This document shows positions 52,851-61,998 of a stretch of DNA of 64,000 nucleotides, piece by piece; the first letter of the stretch is position 1; every line of letters starts with the position of its first letter. The translations under genes were made by a program, and so were the position numbers. The notes under the pieces were generated by a model. That model did no database searches. It was given only the letters and a program-made list of their open reading frames with translations, and was not told the origin of the DNA. This DNA comes from CAYRNY01 sp964425755 (lineage in GTDB: Bacteria > Chloroflexota > Anaerolineae > Aggregatilineales > Aggregatilineaceae), in the NCBI GenBank assembly GCA_964425755.1, contig CAYRNY010000008.1:62001-126000 (forward strand), given 5' to 3'.

Positions 52851-53676
52851 GTCGCAGGTGGGGACACGCATCCAGACGGGTTCGCTGCGTGCTGTTAGAT
52901 TGGTCGCTGGGGCGCTGGCGCTGATCGGGTTGCTGGGCTGCAATGCGGCGCGGATCGTTGACAGGCCGGCAGTTACGCCCGATGATGCGACGCCTAAGTT
53001 TGACACCTGGAAGGGCGTCGCACCTGGGATGCAGCGGCGTGACCTTCGCCTGGAGCCGTACAAAAGCGGTGTGATGCACCTGGTGCGGCTGGACCCCGCG
53101 ATTGTGGCATTTCGCGTGCTGTATGATCCAGATGCTCCGCATTTTTTGCCTGTGTGGCATGAGCGCGTGCCTGACGCGGCGTTGATCGTCAACGGTTCGT
53201 TTTTTGATGGCGACCGGCGGGCTCTGGGTCTGGTCGCCAGCGACGGGCAGACGTTTGGACAGTCGTTCAACGGTTTTGGCGGCATGTTTCAAGTTTCTTC
53301 AAGCGGTGTGCGGGTTCGGTCGCTGGTCAGCGAACCCTACGGGGGCGAGCCGCTGATGCAGGCGGTGCAGGCGTTTCCCCTGCTGATCGAACCCGGCGGG
53401 ATCATGGCACGTCGCGGCGAAGGGTTTGACGTGCCTTCGCGCCGTACCTGGATTGGGCAGGATGCTGCCGGGCAGATTGTGATCGGCGTTTCACACTACA
53501 TGCTAACCCTGGCCGAGCTTCAAGAAGTCCTGTTCAACAGCGATTTGAACCTGGGTGTAGCGTTTGCACTCGATGGGGGGCGCTCGTCGGGAATGGTGAT
53601 CAGCGTGCCGGACCTGGACGAGCATTTTCCCGCATTCGACCGCTTGCCGGTGGTACTCGCGGTTTATGTGCCGTGA
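52840..53676 (+). CDS. Phosphodiester glycosidase-family lipoprotein
   Basis: About 278 residues. Lipobox LIGLLGC near residue 27; then the NAGPA-like (phosphodiester glycosidase) pattern: VIVNGSFFDGDRRALGLVASDGQTF, FPLLIEPGG, RRTWIGQDAAGQIVIGV and NLGVAFALDGGRSSGM, where the DGGRSSG segment is the family signature. ATG 52840 is chosen (AGGA 12-15 bases upstream); ATG 52831 or 52843 are alternatives. It overlaps the vWA gene and ends the locus. It may trim a sugar phosphodiester on the surface. Confidence 0.8.
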   Translation: MMHRSQVGTRIQTGSLRAVRLVAGALALIGLLGCNAARIVDRPAVTPDDATPKFDTWKGVAPGMQRRDLRLEPYKSGVMHLVRLDPAIVAFRVLYDPDAPHFLPVWHERVPDAALIVNGSFFDGDRRALGLVASDGQTFGQSFNGFGGMFQVSSSGVRVRSLVSEPYGGEPLMQAVQAFPLLIEPGGIMARRGEGFDVPSRRTWIGQDAAGQIVIGVSHYMLTLAELQEVLFNSDLNLGVAFALDGGRSSGMVISVPDLDEHFPAFDRLPVVLAVYVP

Positions 53677-53764
53677 GATGTGCGGTATGATCGGGCGCGT
53701 TGGTGAGGACGCACGTCCCTGTTTGATGCCAGGGATTGCACCATCTGGAACGGACACACGTTAC

Positions 53765-54604
53765 ATGCCGCAAACCACAGAGCCTATTCCGACGTATATC
53801 CTGACCCCTGGAGGGCTGGTGCCAACCGAATACCAAGTAACGTCATTGGCGGATGCTGTGGCATACGAGCCGGATGGCGTCTATACGGTAGCGCGCACGT
53901 TTTTTGGTGATCGCGCGCTGCTGTTGGATGCCCACCTGGACCGCCTGGAAGAGTCGGCGCACCTGGTTAACATCCCGCTGCGACTGGACCGCGCCCGCCT
54001 GCGCGCCGCGTTGCGCGAGCTGCTGCAGCGTGTTGGCTATCCTGACGCCAAGTTCCGCATCACCGTGCCGCGCATGCACCCGGAACAGATTTATCTGGCG
54101 CTGGAGCCATACCAGCCGGTGCCGGATGTGATCATGCAACAGGGCGCGCATGTGATCACGATCCCGGCGATGCGCCCCAATCCCGACGCGAAAACGACGG
54201 ACTGGATGACCCAGCGTCGCACGGCATATGAAGGCTTGCCACCGGGGGTCTATGAAGGCGTGATGGTCTCGCAGGACGGGCGGCTGCTCGAAGGGTTGTC
54301 GAGTAACATTTACGGCGTTTTGGACGGCGTCCTGCGCACGGCGGGCGACGGTGTTCTGGCCGGGATCACGCGCCGCGCCATGTACGAGATCGCGCCGGAG
54401 GTGCTGCCGGTCCAGACCGTGCCGTTGCATGTCAGCGATATCCCGTCCGTGACAGAGGCCATGCTCACAAGCAGCAGTCGCGGCATCGTCCCGATCACGC
54501 GTATCAATGACCGGTCAGTTGGTGATGGCACAGTTGGACCGGTGGCGCGGCAGTTGCAGGCATTGTACGACCGCTGGACGGAGTCGCACGCCGAGCCGAT
54601 CTAG
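53765..54604 (+). CDS. Class IV aminotransferase family protein
   Basis: 279 residues. PLP-dependent fold IV: NPDAKTTDW carries the catalytic Lys, then YEGVMVSQDGRLLEGLSSNIYGVLDGVL and GVLAGITRRAMYEI, matching branched-chain aminotransferase, D-amino-acid aminotransferase and ADC lyase. I cannot tell these apart here. The start at 53765 is the first Met of the conserved part; ATG 53687 is possible. It converges with the KARI-like gene, overlapping it by 4 bases. Confidence 0.85.
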   Translation: MPQTTEPIPTYILTPGGLVPTEYQVTSLADAVAYEPDGVYTVARTFFGDRALLLDAHLDRLEESAHLVNIPLRLDRARLRAALRELLQRVGYPDAKFRITVPRMHPEQIYLALEPYQPVPDVIMQQGAHVITIPAMRPNPDAKTTDWMTQRRTAYEGLPPGVYEGVMVSQDGRLLEGLSSNIYGVLDGVLRTAGDGVLAGITRRAMYEIAPEVLPVQTVPLHVSDIPSVTEAMLTSSSRGIVPITRINDRSVGDGTVGPVARQLQALYDRWTESHAEPI

Positions 54605-55605
54605 CGCTCGTCCTCGCCGTTGTCGTCACGCATCCGTTCCAGCGTCGCGCGTTCGTACTGCCAGATTGGCAATGAGGTTAGCTGGCGGCGCAGTGCGTGC
54701 AGACGTGGATACCCGTCAGCGAAATCGGCGGCCCATTCCTGCGCAAAATCTCCGCTGCGAATCGTGTCAAGCGTACTCTCCATTTGCCGCTTGAGCTTGA
54801 TTTCCTTGAAACGTTCAATACGCGAGAGTATGCCGTACTGCGCGGTGGGGTGGTGCATATCCAGGCTGGCCGGGACGCCGTTCTCAGCCCACTTTGAGAC
54901 AACATAGCCTAACTCGCCGGATAGGTACTGGCTCAGCATCGCGGCTTCCGGCGGGAATCCTTCGTGGTTGAGGACTTCGAGCGCGGTCTGGAGCGCAGCG
55001 TGCAGCGCGGGAAGAAGCGCCTGCTGTGCGAACAGGTCGAGTTCCGCTTCTTGTTGGAATGTCAACTCGACCGCGCCTTTGTGCAGCGCGCCGATCGCTT
55101 TCGCGACGGCCAGGACACGCGCCCATGCTTCGCCCGAAGCGTCCTGGCCCACGGCGACAAAACTGGCGAAACCGTCCCCGCTGATGTAACTTTCGCGTAC
55201 GTGTTGCCCGACTGCCAGCGGCGCGATGAGCACGACGTCAACAAAGGGCGGTGGTTCGATGAACCCAAACGCGACATTGTAGCCGGAAGCGAATATGAGG
55301 ACGTCATCCGGTCGCAAATTGGGCGCGATATCCTGTACGTAGATTTGTGGGCCGATCTCGTCCGGCAAGAGCATCAGGATGATGTCGGCACGGGCAGCAG
55401 CTTCGGCAATCGACATGACTTCGAAGCCGTCACGATACGCCTGTTCCGCATAACTATCAGACGGGTTGCCGACCAGTACCGGGAACGCACTGTCGCGCAA
55501 ATTTAACGCCATTGCGCGGCCCATGTTACCATAGCCCAGAATGGCGATTGTTCTGTCCATCAGCAATCCCAGGTTGGCATCTGAGTTGTGGTACATTACG
55601 GTCAT
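54601..55605 (-). CDS. Ketol-acid reductoisomerase-like protein with degraded active site
   Basis: 334 residues. A Rossmann domain (TIAILGYGNMGRAMALNLRDS, then VMSIAEAAARADIILMLLPDE) and a helical C-terminal domain match class I KARI (IlvC) along their length. Key residues differ: FAHGFN is FASGYN (His lost), APKgPGH is APLAVGQ (Lys lost), DLFGEQ is DLFAQQ (metal-binding Glu lost), and LHELKLIVD is LSGELGYVVS. ATG 55605 has AAGGA 9 bases upstream. Probably not an acetolactate reductoisomerase; may be an NAD(P)-dependent enzyme of another kind or a regulatory homologue. Converges with the aminotransferase gene. Confidence 0.8.
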   Translation of the reverse strand: MTVMYHNSDANLGLLMDRTIAILGYGNMGRAMALNLRDSAFPVLVGNPSDSYAEQAYRDGFEVMSIAEAAARADIILMLLPDEIGPQIYVQDIAPNLRPDDVLIFASGYNVAFGFIEPPPFVDVVLIAPLAVGQHVRESYISGDGFASFVAVGQDASGEAWARVLAVAKAIGALHKGAVELTFQQEAELDLFAQQALLPALHAALQTALEVLNHEGFPPEAAMLSQYLSGELGYVVSKWAENGVPASLDMHHPTAQYGILSRIERFKEIKLKRQMESTLDTIRSGDFAQEWAADFADGYPRLHALRRQLTSLPIWQYERATLERMRDDNGEDER

Positions 55606-55743
55606 CGTGTCTGTCCTTATGTGATGTGTCGGTTAAGGGCATGTCGCTCGGTTATGATTATGTTCGCAGGGTCATTCTACTCTTGAGTGTGCCAGGAAGG
55701 CCAGACGGATTCACAAGTCGAGGAAGGCGTCATTTCTAGATCC

Positions 55744-55768
55744 GCAACTCGTGTTGAGTGTCTGCGTA
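55744..55768 (+). promoter_or_regulatory. Candidate ECF-type promoter for the second sigma operon
   Basis: GCAAC (55744-55748) and CGTATA (55765-55770), with 16 bases between AAC and CGTA. It shares the CGTATA end and AAC spacing with the motif before the first ECF gene (8564-8589). Weak match. Confidence 0.35.
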
Positions 55769-55819
55769 TACCATTGTGAGTAGGGACAACTGACAGTTGG
55801 ACCAGGTAGGGTGCATTAC

Positions 55820-56419
55820 GTGAGTCAAGAAAACGATCCCCTTTGGGTGCAAAGAACGCTAGAGGGCGATCCGCAAGCCTTCGGGGAACTTGTTCAACGG
55901 TACGAGCGCGATGTATTTAACCTCGCCTATCGTATGTTGAACGAGCGGGGGGAAGCTGAGGACGCAGCCCAGGAAGCATTTCTGCGAGCATATGCTAATC
56001 TCGATCGCTATGACCCGAGCAGGTCGTTTAAAACGTGGCTGTTGTCGATCACGTCGAATCATTGTATTGACCGTTTGCGTCGCCGCCGGCTGATGTGGCT
56101 TTCGCTGGATGAACCGCTACCGCCACACCCGGCGCTGACAAGTGATGTGCCCGGCCCTGAACAGGCTGCATTAGAAAATGAGCGTAATGTATTGGTGCAG
56201 GAATTGCTCGATGAACTCAACCCGGAGTACCGGTTGGCGGTGGTGTTGCGCTACTGGTATGAACTCTCATATGCCGAGATCGCGGAGATGTTAGAGACGA
56301 CCGAGAGCGCAATCAAGAGCCGCCTGTTCCGGGCACGGCAGAAACTCGCTGAGCGACTAGAATCTCGACCGATGCCGGCCCTTGATTCTATGGTTGAAGA
56401 GGTTCCTGATGGGGCGTGA
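55820..56419 (+). CDS. ECF-family RNA polymerase sigma factor (second)
   Basis: 199 residues: region 2 (GELVQRYERDVFNLAYRMLNERGEAEDAAQEAFLRAYANLDRYDPSRSFKTWLLSI) and region 4 (LDELNPEYRLAVVLRYWYELSYAEIAEMLETTESAIKSRLFRARQKL). GTG 55820 has AGGTAGGG 8 bases upstream; GTG 55811 is less likely. The anti-sigma-like gene overlaps it. Confidence 0.93.
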   Translation: MSQENDPLWVQRTLEGDPQAFGELVQRYERDVFNLAYRMLNERGEAEDAAQEAFLRAYANLDRYDPSRSFKTWLLSITSNHCIDRLRRRRLMWLSLDEPLPPHPALTSDVPGPEQAALENERNVLVQELLDELNPEYRLAVVLRYWYELSYAEIAEMLETTESAIKSRLFRARQKLAERLESRPMPALDSMVEEVPDGA

Positions 56420-56981
56420 TGGCATGACAAACCGCAACAAATTGAACAGCGCGCTCGACCACGAATTGTCCGATGAAGAATTGGCGGCACTCCAGCAGCG
56501 ATTGGAAGCAGCGCCGGAAGCCTCCGAGGAAGCGGACCTGCTGCGTAAGACCGATGAACTGCTGCGCACAACGCCGATGGTGGCACCCTCTCCCACGTTT
56601 GCAAAACGCGTGATGGAAGCGATCGCGGCGCTGCCGCTGCCGGGCTTCGCCAGGCGCGAACTCAACGCCGGGCTGGCGCTGGGGTTGGCGGCGGCGGCGA
56701 TGCTGGCGATCCCTGTGCTGGCGGTGGTCTTCTTCCTACTTGTGAGCTTGCTCGCCGATCCGGCAACGTTTCACATGCTGTTGCAGACCAGTATCGACGT
56801 GCTGACATACGGCATTTCGCTTGTCGCGGATGTCGCGGAGCAGATTCGTGCGTGGGTGACCGGCACGCCTTTGGCGGTGGCGCTGCTGGTACTGGTCGTG
56901 CCGCTGTCGGTACTGTGGGGTTGGGTGTTGTGGTTGCTGCTCAGTGGCCGGGGGTTGGCAATCCGGCGCACTCGTTCATAG
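56409..56981 (+). CDS. Putative membrane anti-sigma factor without zinc motif
   Basis: 190 residues. The N-terminus (MTNRNKLNSALDHELSDEELAALQQRLEAAPEASEEADLL) resembles anti-sigma domains, but there is no HxxxCxxC. Then come membrane helices: LALGLAAAAMLAIPVLAVVFFLLV, a second, amphipathic segment and VALLVLVVPLSVLWGWVLWLL. ATG 56409 has AAGAGG 6 bases upstream and overlaps the sigma gene by 11 bases. Role inferred mainly from position. Confidence 0.65.
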   Translation: MGRDGMTNRNKLNSALDHELSDEELAALQQRLEAAPEASEEADLLRKTDELLRTTPMVAPSPTFAKRVMEAIAALPLPGFARRELNAGLALGLAAAAMLAIPVLAVVFFLLVSLLADPATFHMLLQTSIDVLTYGISLVADVAEQIRAWVTGTPLAVALLVLVVPLSVLWGWVLWLLLSGRGLAIRRTRS

Positions 56982-57008
56982 GATGCAATAAGGGGCGTAC
57001 ATAATAGA

Positions 57009-58076
57009 ATGGAAATGCGTGGGATGACGCATAAGGACCCAGCGGCTCATGCGGCGGCACGGAACCCCGCATCGGCTGGCCGGCGGTTTGCCCGGTTGCT
57101 GATCCTGGTTGGTGTGCTGGTTGTGCTGGCGAGCAGTATGACCGCGTGCGGCGTGAATACAGGCATTAGTGAGGGGTTCAGCCTGGGGCGCACCTACCGC
57201 CTCGAAGATGGTGACCTGCGTGATGGCAACCAGGTCATTTTCGCGTACAATGCCGAATTCCAGCCGGAAAGCGTGATCGCGGGTGATCTGACGCTGACTG
57301 GCAACGATATTACGCTGGATGCGACGGTGCGCGGCAATGTTGTCATTGTGGCCGATCGCTTGCGGCTTGGCGAGACCGCCCTGATCGCAGGGGACCTGGT
57401 GGCGTGTGTCAACGAGCTTGACCGTCATCCCCACGCGCAGATTACAGGCGAGCTACGCCAGGAGTGTCTCAGTGATGATAGCGTCAGTCTCGCCAGCGTG
57501 ATCGAAGCGGTCTGGGCGGGCTGGCGTGACAGCGTGTTTTTCCGGTTTGGTACCGTGTTGATTGGCGCGCTGTTATTCGGCGCGTTCGCCGCGCTGGGGA
57601 CCGTTTTCGTCCGTCGCCCGATGGTGCGCATGTCCGAGGCGCTGCGCGAGTTGCCCTGGCTGGCGACCGGGGTTGGCGCGATCACGATGTTGGCCGCGAT
57701 CGGGTTGACCCTGTTGTATGCCTTTATGTTGAAGTTGGTCGTGCCGCTGGTGTTGTTGCCGCTGGTACTGTTGCTCTGGTTGGCGCTGCTGGTGTTAAGC
57801 CTGCTGGGGTGGCTGGCGCTGGCGGAACCGTTTGGAATTTTCCTGCTGCGGCTGGCGCGCGTGGACCGGCAGCCACACATGATCACGGCGGCTATTGGCG
57901 GGATTGCGCTGGCGCTGTTGCTGCGCCTTTGGAGCGTGTTCTGGGTTCATGGGTGGATCATCTTGCTGGCGGTATTGATCTTTGGCGCGATCGGACTCGG
58001 CCCGGTGCTGCTGACCCGTTTCGGCACGCGGACATACGCCCAGTTATCGCCGCTTCGGGATCGGAGTGGTGACTGA
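57009..58076 (+). CDS. Membrane protein with bactofilin-like repeat region
   Basis: 355 residues. N-terminal membrane helix ending SSMTAC (weak lipobox), then a parallel beta-helix-like stretch (ESVIAGDLTLTGNDITLDATVRGNVVIVADRLRLGETALIAGDL) resembling polymer-forming bactofilin repeats, and at least four C-terminal membrane helices. Follows the second sigma/anti-sigma pair by 27 bases, so it is a likely target or member of that regulon. Function unknown. Confidence 0.6.
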   Translation: MEMRGMTHKDPAAHAAARNPASAGRRFARLLILVGVLVVLASSMTACGVNTGISEGFSLGRTYRLEDGDLRDGNQVIFAYNAEFQPESVIAGDLTLTGNDITLDATVRGNVVIVADRLRLGETALIAGDLVACVNELDRHPHAQITGELRQECLSDDSVSLASVIEAVWAGWRDSVFFRFGTVLIGALLFGAFAALGTVFVRRPMVRMSEALRELPWLATGVGAITMLAAIGLTLLYAFMLKLVVPLVLLPLVLLLWLALLVLSLLGWLALAEPFGIFLLRLARVDRQPHMITAAIGGIALALLLRLWSVFWVHGWIILLAVLIFGAIGLGPVLLTRFGTRTYAQLSPLRDRSGD

Positions 58077-58164
58077 GCGCGAGTGTGCGCTTCACGTCAT
58101 GCAGTCAAGCTGACGCGCGTTTCCTGTGCTGGTGGGGGCGTGCGTTTTGTGTGCGGGAGTGGCG

Positions 58165-61098
58165 TTACAGCAGATCGACCGGATCAATATCGACAAACCA
58201 GCCCTCAGCGATATCCAGCGTCGCGAGCAAGTCCGCCGGGTTCGTGCTGCGGATCACCAGGTGCCAGCGATGCAGGTTATTGCGCTTGGCAAAGAAACAC
58301 GGTGTCGGCCCGATCAATTCAGTAGCGGTGAATTGCCCCTTCTCGATGCGGCGCTCTAAGATCGTGCGCGCGCGATTGGCTTCGTATTCTGCCAGGTCAG
58401 CGGTCGGAAACTGGAACACGATCCGTGCCAGTCGTTTGAACGGCGGGTATTGCTGCGCCTCGCGGTAGGCGATTTCCTGGCGGTAGAAACGTTCATAGTC
58501 GTGCTGGGCGGCGGACTGGATCGCGTAGTGTTCCGGCAGGTAGCTTTGCAGGATCACCCGCCCACCGAGCACGCCGCGACCGGCCCGTCCGGCGACTTGC
58601 GTCAATAACTGGAAGGTGCGCTCTCCCGCGCGGTAATCAGGCAGTCCCAACGCGGTATCGGCGGACACGATGCCCACCAACGTCACCTGTGGCAGGTCGA
58701 GACCTTTGGCAATCATCTGGGTGCCGATCAAGATGTCCGCTTTGTGCTGACTGAATTGCTTGAGAATGATGGCGTGCGCGTCACGCCCTGTCGCAGTGTC
58801 GCGATCCCAGCGGATCGTGCGCGCGTTCGGGAATTCGTCCTGTACCGCCGCCTCGATCAACTCGGTGCCTTGCCCAAAATGGCGGATGCGCTGGCTGCCG
58901 CAGTCCGGGCAAACGGTGAAATGACTGCGTTTGTAGCCGCAGTAATGGCAGATCAGCGCGTGACGCGGCCCGTGATAGGTCAGCGGCGTGTTGCAGCGCG
59001 GGCACATCGCGATATAACCGCAGTCACGGCACATGACAAACGTCGCGGTGCCGCGCCGGTTCAGAAACAGGATCGCCTGCTCATCGCGCGAGAGCACTTC
59101 GTGCAGCGCGGTTTGCAGCACTCGGCTGAAAATGCTGCGATTTCCGGCACGCAGTTCCTGGCGCATGTCAACAACGTGCACCAGGGGCAGTTCGGCGCTC
59201 ATGGCATCGGCGGCGTCGGTGGGGTGGTAGCGGGCGGTAGGTGCATTGAGCCGGCGTGTCTGTTCAGCGATGCGTTCCCGGTGCGCGATGATGCGGTCCG
59301 GCAGTGTGAGCAGGTGATAGCGCGATTCCCTGGCGCGGTAGTACGTGACGACGTCCGGTGTTGCGCTGCCGAGCAATACGGTGCCGTGCGTGATGTTTGC
59401 CAGCGCAACAGCCGTATCACGCGCGTGGTAATACGGTGGCTGGATTGGCGGGGATTGCTTGTAGCTGTCGTCGTGTTCCTCGTCCAGGATGACCAGCCCC
59501 ACATCTGGCAGCGGGGCGAACAACGCGGACCGCGCCCCCACGATCACATGTAACTCGCCGGATCGCGCGCGCCGCCATGTGTCGTAGCGCTCTCCAGGGG
59601 TCAGGCGGCTGTGAATCACCGCCGTGCGACCCGGAAAACGACCCGCAAAGCGGCTTACGGTTTGCGGCGTCAACGCAATCTCCGGCACCAGAACGATCGC
59701 CTGCCGTCCCTGCGCGAGCGCCCGTTCCACTGCCCGCAGGTAAATCTCAGTCTTGCCGGACCCGGTGACGCCATGCAGCACAAACACCGCGCCCCCGTTC
59801 GAGTCTGGCGACGCCGCGCGCCAGTGCACGGTATCCATGTGCTGGCGGACTTCTTCCCATACGGCTTGTTGCGCCGAGGTCAGCGGCGGTGACACTGTCG
59901 GGACAAAATCTTGATCGTCCAGCGGATCGCGCCAGAATTCGCTTTCGCTGAACGTGATCAAACCGTCCTTTTCCAGTTTGCGCAGGTGCCCCAGATTTGT
60001 CCCGGTTTCCTCGTAGATCGTGCTGATGTCCACCGGTTCCCCCGCCTCTGCCAGCAGGTTCAGGATCGCCAGATATGGTTTGCCGCCGCGCAGATCGATG
60101 ATCATGCGCTCCGCTTCTTGCGGCGAGATCGCAAGTTCGATGCTGGCGGGTTCTTCGTGACGGCGGATCACGCCCGCATCGCGTAGGGCACGCCGTGCCG
60201 AATAACTGAAATCCGCTGGGGTGAGCGGGTGCCCGGCGTCTAGCAGTGCTTGCAGTATCTCTTTTTGCGCAGGGGCGCGATCGAACGCCCCGGCTTCGAT
60301 CTGTTCAACAAGGTTGTCCGGCGACGTCGCGAGTTTGATCATGAAATCGCTGGATTCAAGCCGCACCGCGCCATCTCTTTCGAGCGTTTGCAGTGGGGAA
60401 AGCGAACAGCCTACCGCGGCCTGCACAGCGTCCTGGCGCATCCGGTGACCGGGGGCGGCAAGCAGCACTTCCAGTACATTCGCGCGCCGGGACTCGCGGC
60501 CCAGGCGTGGCGCGATAGCAGGAATCTGGTCCGGCAGGATGGCGAGCTGGACGGTACGGACGGTTTTCGGTTTGACGTCCGGCGGATCAAGCACGGCTTC
60601 CTGCAACACGATCCCCTTCTCGACCAACACGTTCATCGAGCGTTTCCAGCGTTTGCGGGGCAGGGCGCGCTCGATCTGCCGTCCGCGCAGTGGACCGCGC
60701 CGCTGTAACAGGCTGATGAGGCGATTTTGTGCGTCGGAGTTGGTTTCGGCATGTTCTTCCACCAGCGTGTAAAGCTGGTCGCCGCGTTTGGCGAGACCGG
60801 GCGGCAACATCAATGCAAGGCACATGCCGATCGGGGCCAGCGTGTGATCCGCAAGCCAGCGTGCGAGTGCCAGTTGTGCTTCGTTGATCACCGGGTCCGG
60901 GTCAAGTCGCTGGACGATCGGTTTTGTCTTGGGAATCGGCGTGGTGTCGTGCAACCCGACCACAATCCCGGTCGTGTACGCGGTCCCGAAGCCGATTTTG
61001 ACCAGATGACCGGGCGCGATCCGGCCCGCCAATTCTGGTGGTATGTGGTAATGAAAGGTATTGCGAATGGGCCGATTAACGGCGACTTCAGCATACAT
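58165..61098 (-). CDS. priA: Primosomal protein N' (replication restart helicase PriA), enlarged
   Basis: 977 residues against a usual ~730-830. N-terminal DNA-binding part (MYAEVAVNRPIRNTFHYHIP), an extended middle (about 105-400) containing winged-helix-like segments, then the helicase: HGVTGSGKTEIYL, PEIALTPQTVSRF, VILDEEHDDSYKQ, LGSATPD, zinc region CRDCGYIAMCPRCNTPL...CHYCGYKRSH...CPDCGSQRI (eight Cys), and IGTQMIAKGLDLPQV. It restarts stalled replication forks. Convergent with the bactofilin-like gene. Confidence 0.95.
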   Translation of the reverse strand: MYAEVAVNRPIRNTFHYHIPPELAGRIAPGHLVKIGFGTAYTTGIVVGLHDTTPIPKTKPIVQRLDPDPVINEAQLALARWLADHTLAPIGMCLALMLPPGLAKRGDQLYTLVEEHAETNSDAQNRLISLLQRRGPLRGRQIERALPRKRWKRSMNVLVEKGIVLQEAVLDPPDVKPKTVRTVQLAILPDQIPAIAPRLGRESRRANVLEVLLAAPGHRMRQDAVQAAVGCSLSPLQTLERDGAVRLESSDFMIKLATSPDNLVEQIEAGAFDRAPAQKEILQALLDAGHPLTPADFSYSARRALRDAGVIRRHEEPASIELAISPQEAERMIIDLRGGKPYLAILNLLAEAGEPVDISTIYEETGTNLGHLRKLEKDGLITFSESEFWRDPLDDQDFVPTVSPPLTSAQQAVWEEVRQHMDTVHWRAASPDSNGGAVFVLHGVTGSGKTEIYLRAVERALAQGRQAIVLVPEIALTPQTVSRFAGRFPGRTAVIHSRLTPGERYDTWRRARSGELHVIVGARSALFAPLPDVGLVILDEEHDDSYKQSPPIQPPYYHARDTAVALANITHGTVLLGSATPDVVTYYRARESRYHLLTLPDRIIAHRERIAEQTRRLNAPTARYHPTDAADAMSAELPLVHVVDMRQELRAGNRSIFSRVLQTALHEVLSRDEQAILFLNRRGTATFVMCRDCGYIAMCPRCNTPLTYHGPRHALICHYCGYKRSHFTVCPDCGSQRIRHFGQGTELIEAAVQDEFPNARTIRWDRDTATGRDAHAIILKQFSQHKADILIGTQMIAKGLDLPQVTLVGIVSADTALGLPDYRAGERTFQLLTQVAGRAGRGVLGGRVILQSYLPEHYAIQSAAQHDYERFYRQEIAYREAQQYPPFKRLARIVFQFPTADLAEYEANRARTILERRIEKGQFTATELIGPTPCFFAKRNNLHRWHLVIRSTNPADLLATLDIAEGWFVDIDPVDLL

Positions 61099-61152
61099 AG
61101 TTGGCTCCGGGATGCGGCGGGTTTGGGCTGCGGCGCTGGCGGTTACGATCCC

Positions 61153-61998
61153 TCAGGTGTTGGCACGCTGATAGAACACAGCGGATGTATAGCCAACGAC
61201 TTGCTGATAATCGTGTGTGACGTCGCCTGACGTCGCGTAGTTTACCACTTCGGCAGCGTCCGCGCCGAGCCCGCGCGCGGCGATCATCACAGCGGCGATC
61301 GCTCCGTGCCCGCAGGCGATCTTGCGCCCGTCAGCTTCAGCCGCGATCACGGCTTGCGGGTCGAAGGCGGCGATCGCATCCAGTACACGCCGGTCAAGTC
61401 TATTGGCCTGTGCCTGGGTGTAGAAATGCGACAGGTCAGAACTGGCTACCAGCAATGCTTTACGACCGCGTAAAGCTTCCGCCAGCGCGTTACCGAGCCG
61501 TTCCGCGGTGATCAATGACTGGTCAACCATCGTGATCGGGATCAGGTAGAATTCACCGATCGTGCGTTGCAGAAACGGTAGCTCAATCTCCAGTGCGTGC
61601 TCCGGATCGTCGCGTACCGGCGTGAGAGGTACGCTTTTCCTGATCGTTTCGAGCAGATCATGCGCTACCGGGATCACGCCGAGCGGTGTCTCATAGGCGT
61701 CGTGCGCCGTTGTGAGCACGGGGTCGGGATAGGGATAGTGTGACGGTCCGATTATGGCAACGGTGTCTACGTCCATGCCTTGCGCCGCTGTGAATGCGTG
61801 TCCGGCGACGGGGCCGGAATAGCGGTGCCCGGCATGGGGAGCGAGCACTCCGACCAAGCGCCCATTGATCGAAGGCATGGTCGCGTCAGCGATATAGCGA
61901 TCGATACTGCGCGCCAACTGCTCGGGGTGGCTGGTATACCACCGGCCCGCGATTGGAGACGGGCGAATGTCACGCGGTGTTTGTGTCGCAGGCGTCAT
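61153..61998 (-). CDS. Memo-family protein (AmmeMemoRadiSam system protein B)
   Basis: 281 residues matching MEMO1/AmmeMemoRadiSam B: SPIAGRWYTSHPEQLARSID, VLAPHAGHRYSGPVAGHAF, AIIGPSHYPY, EHALEIELPFLQ, LLVASSDLSHFYTQAQA, CGHGAIAAVMIAARGLG. Conserved His (PHAGH, GPSH), Cys and acidic residues are present. The family resembles metal-dependent dioxygenases; function in bacteria is unsettled. The AMMECR1 and radical SAM partners are not in this window. GGAGGGGG precedes ATG. Confidence 0.9.
   Translation of the reverse strand: MTPATQTPRDIRPSPIAGRWYTSHPEQLARSIDRYIADATMPSINGRLVGVLAPHAGHRYSGPVAGHAFTAAQGMDVDTVAIIGPSHYPYPDPVLTTAHDAYETPLGVIPVAHDLLETIRKSVPLTPVRDDPEHALEIELPFLQRTIGEFYLIPITMVDQSLITAERLGNALAEALRGRKALLVASSDLSHFYTQAQANRLDRRVLDAIAAFDPQAVIAAEADGRKIACGHGAIAAVMIAARGLGADAAEVVNYATSGDVTHDYQQVVGYTSAVFYQRANT

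Noticed and set aside
54601..55605. Annotation as ilvC.
   Set aside because: Four active-site or metal-site motifs are changed, so naming it ketol-acid reductoisomerase would be misleading.
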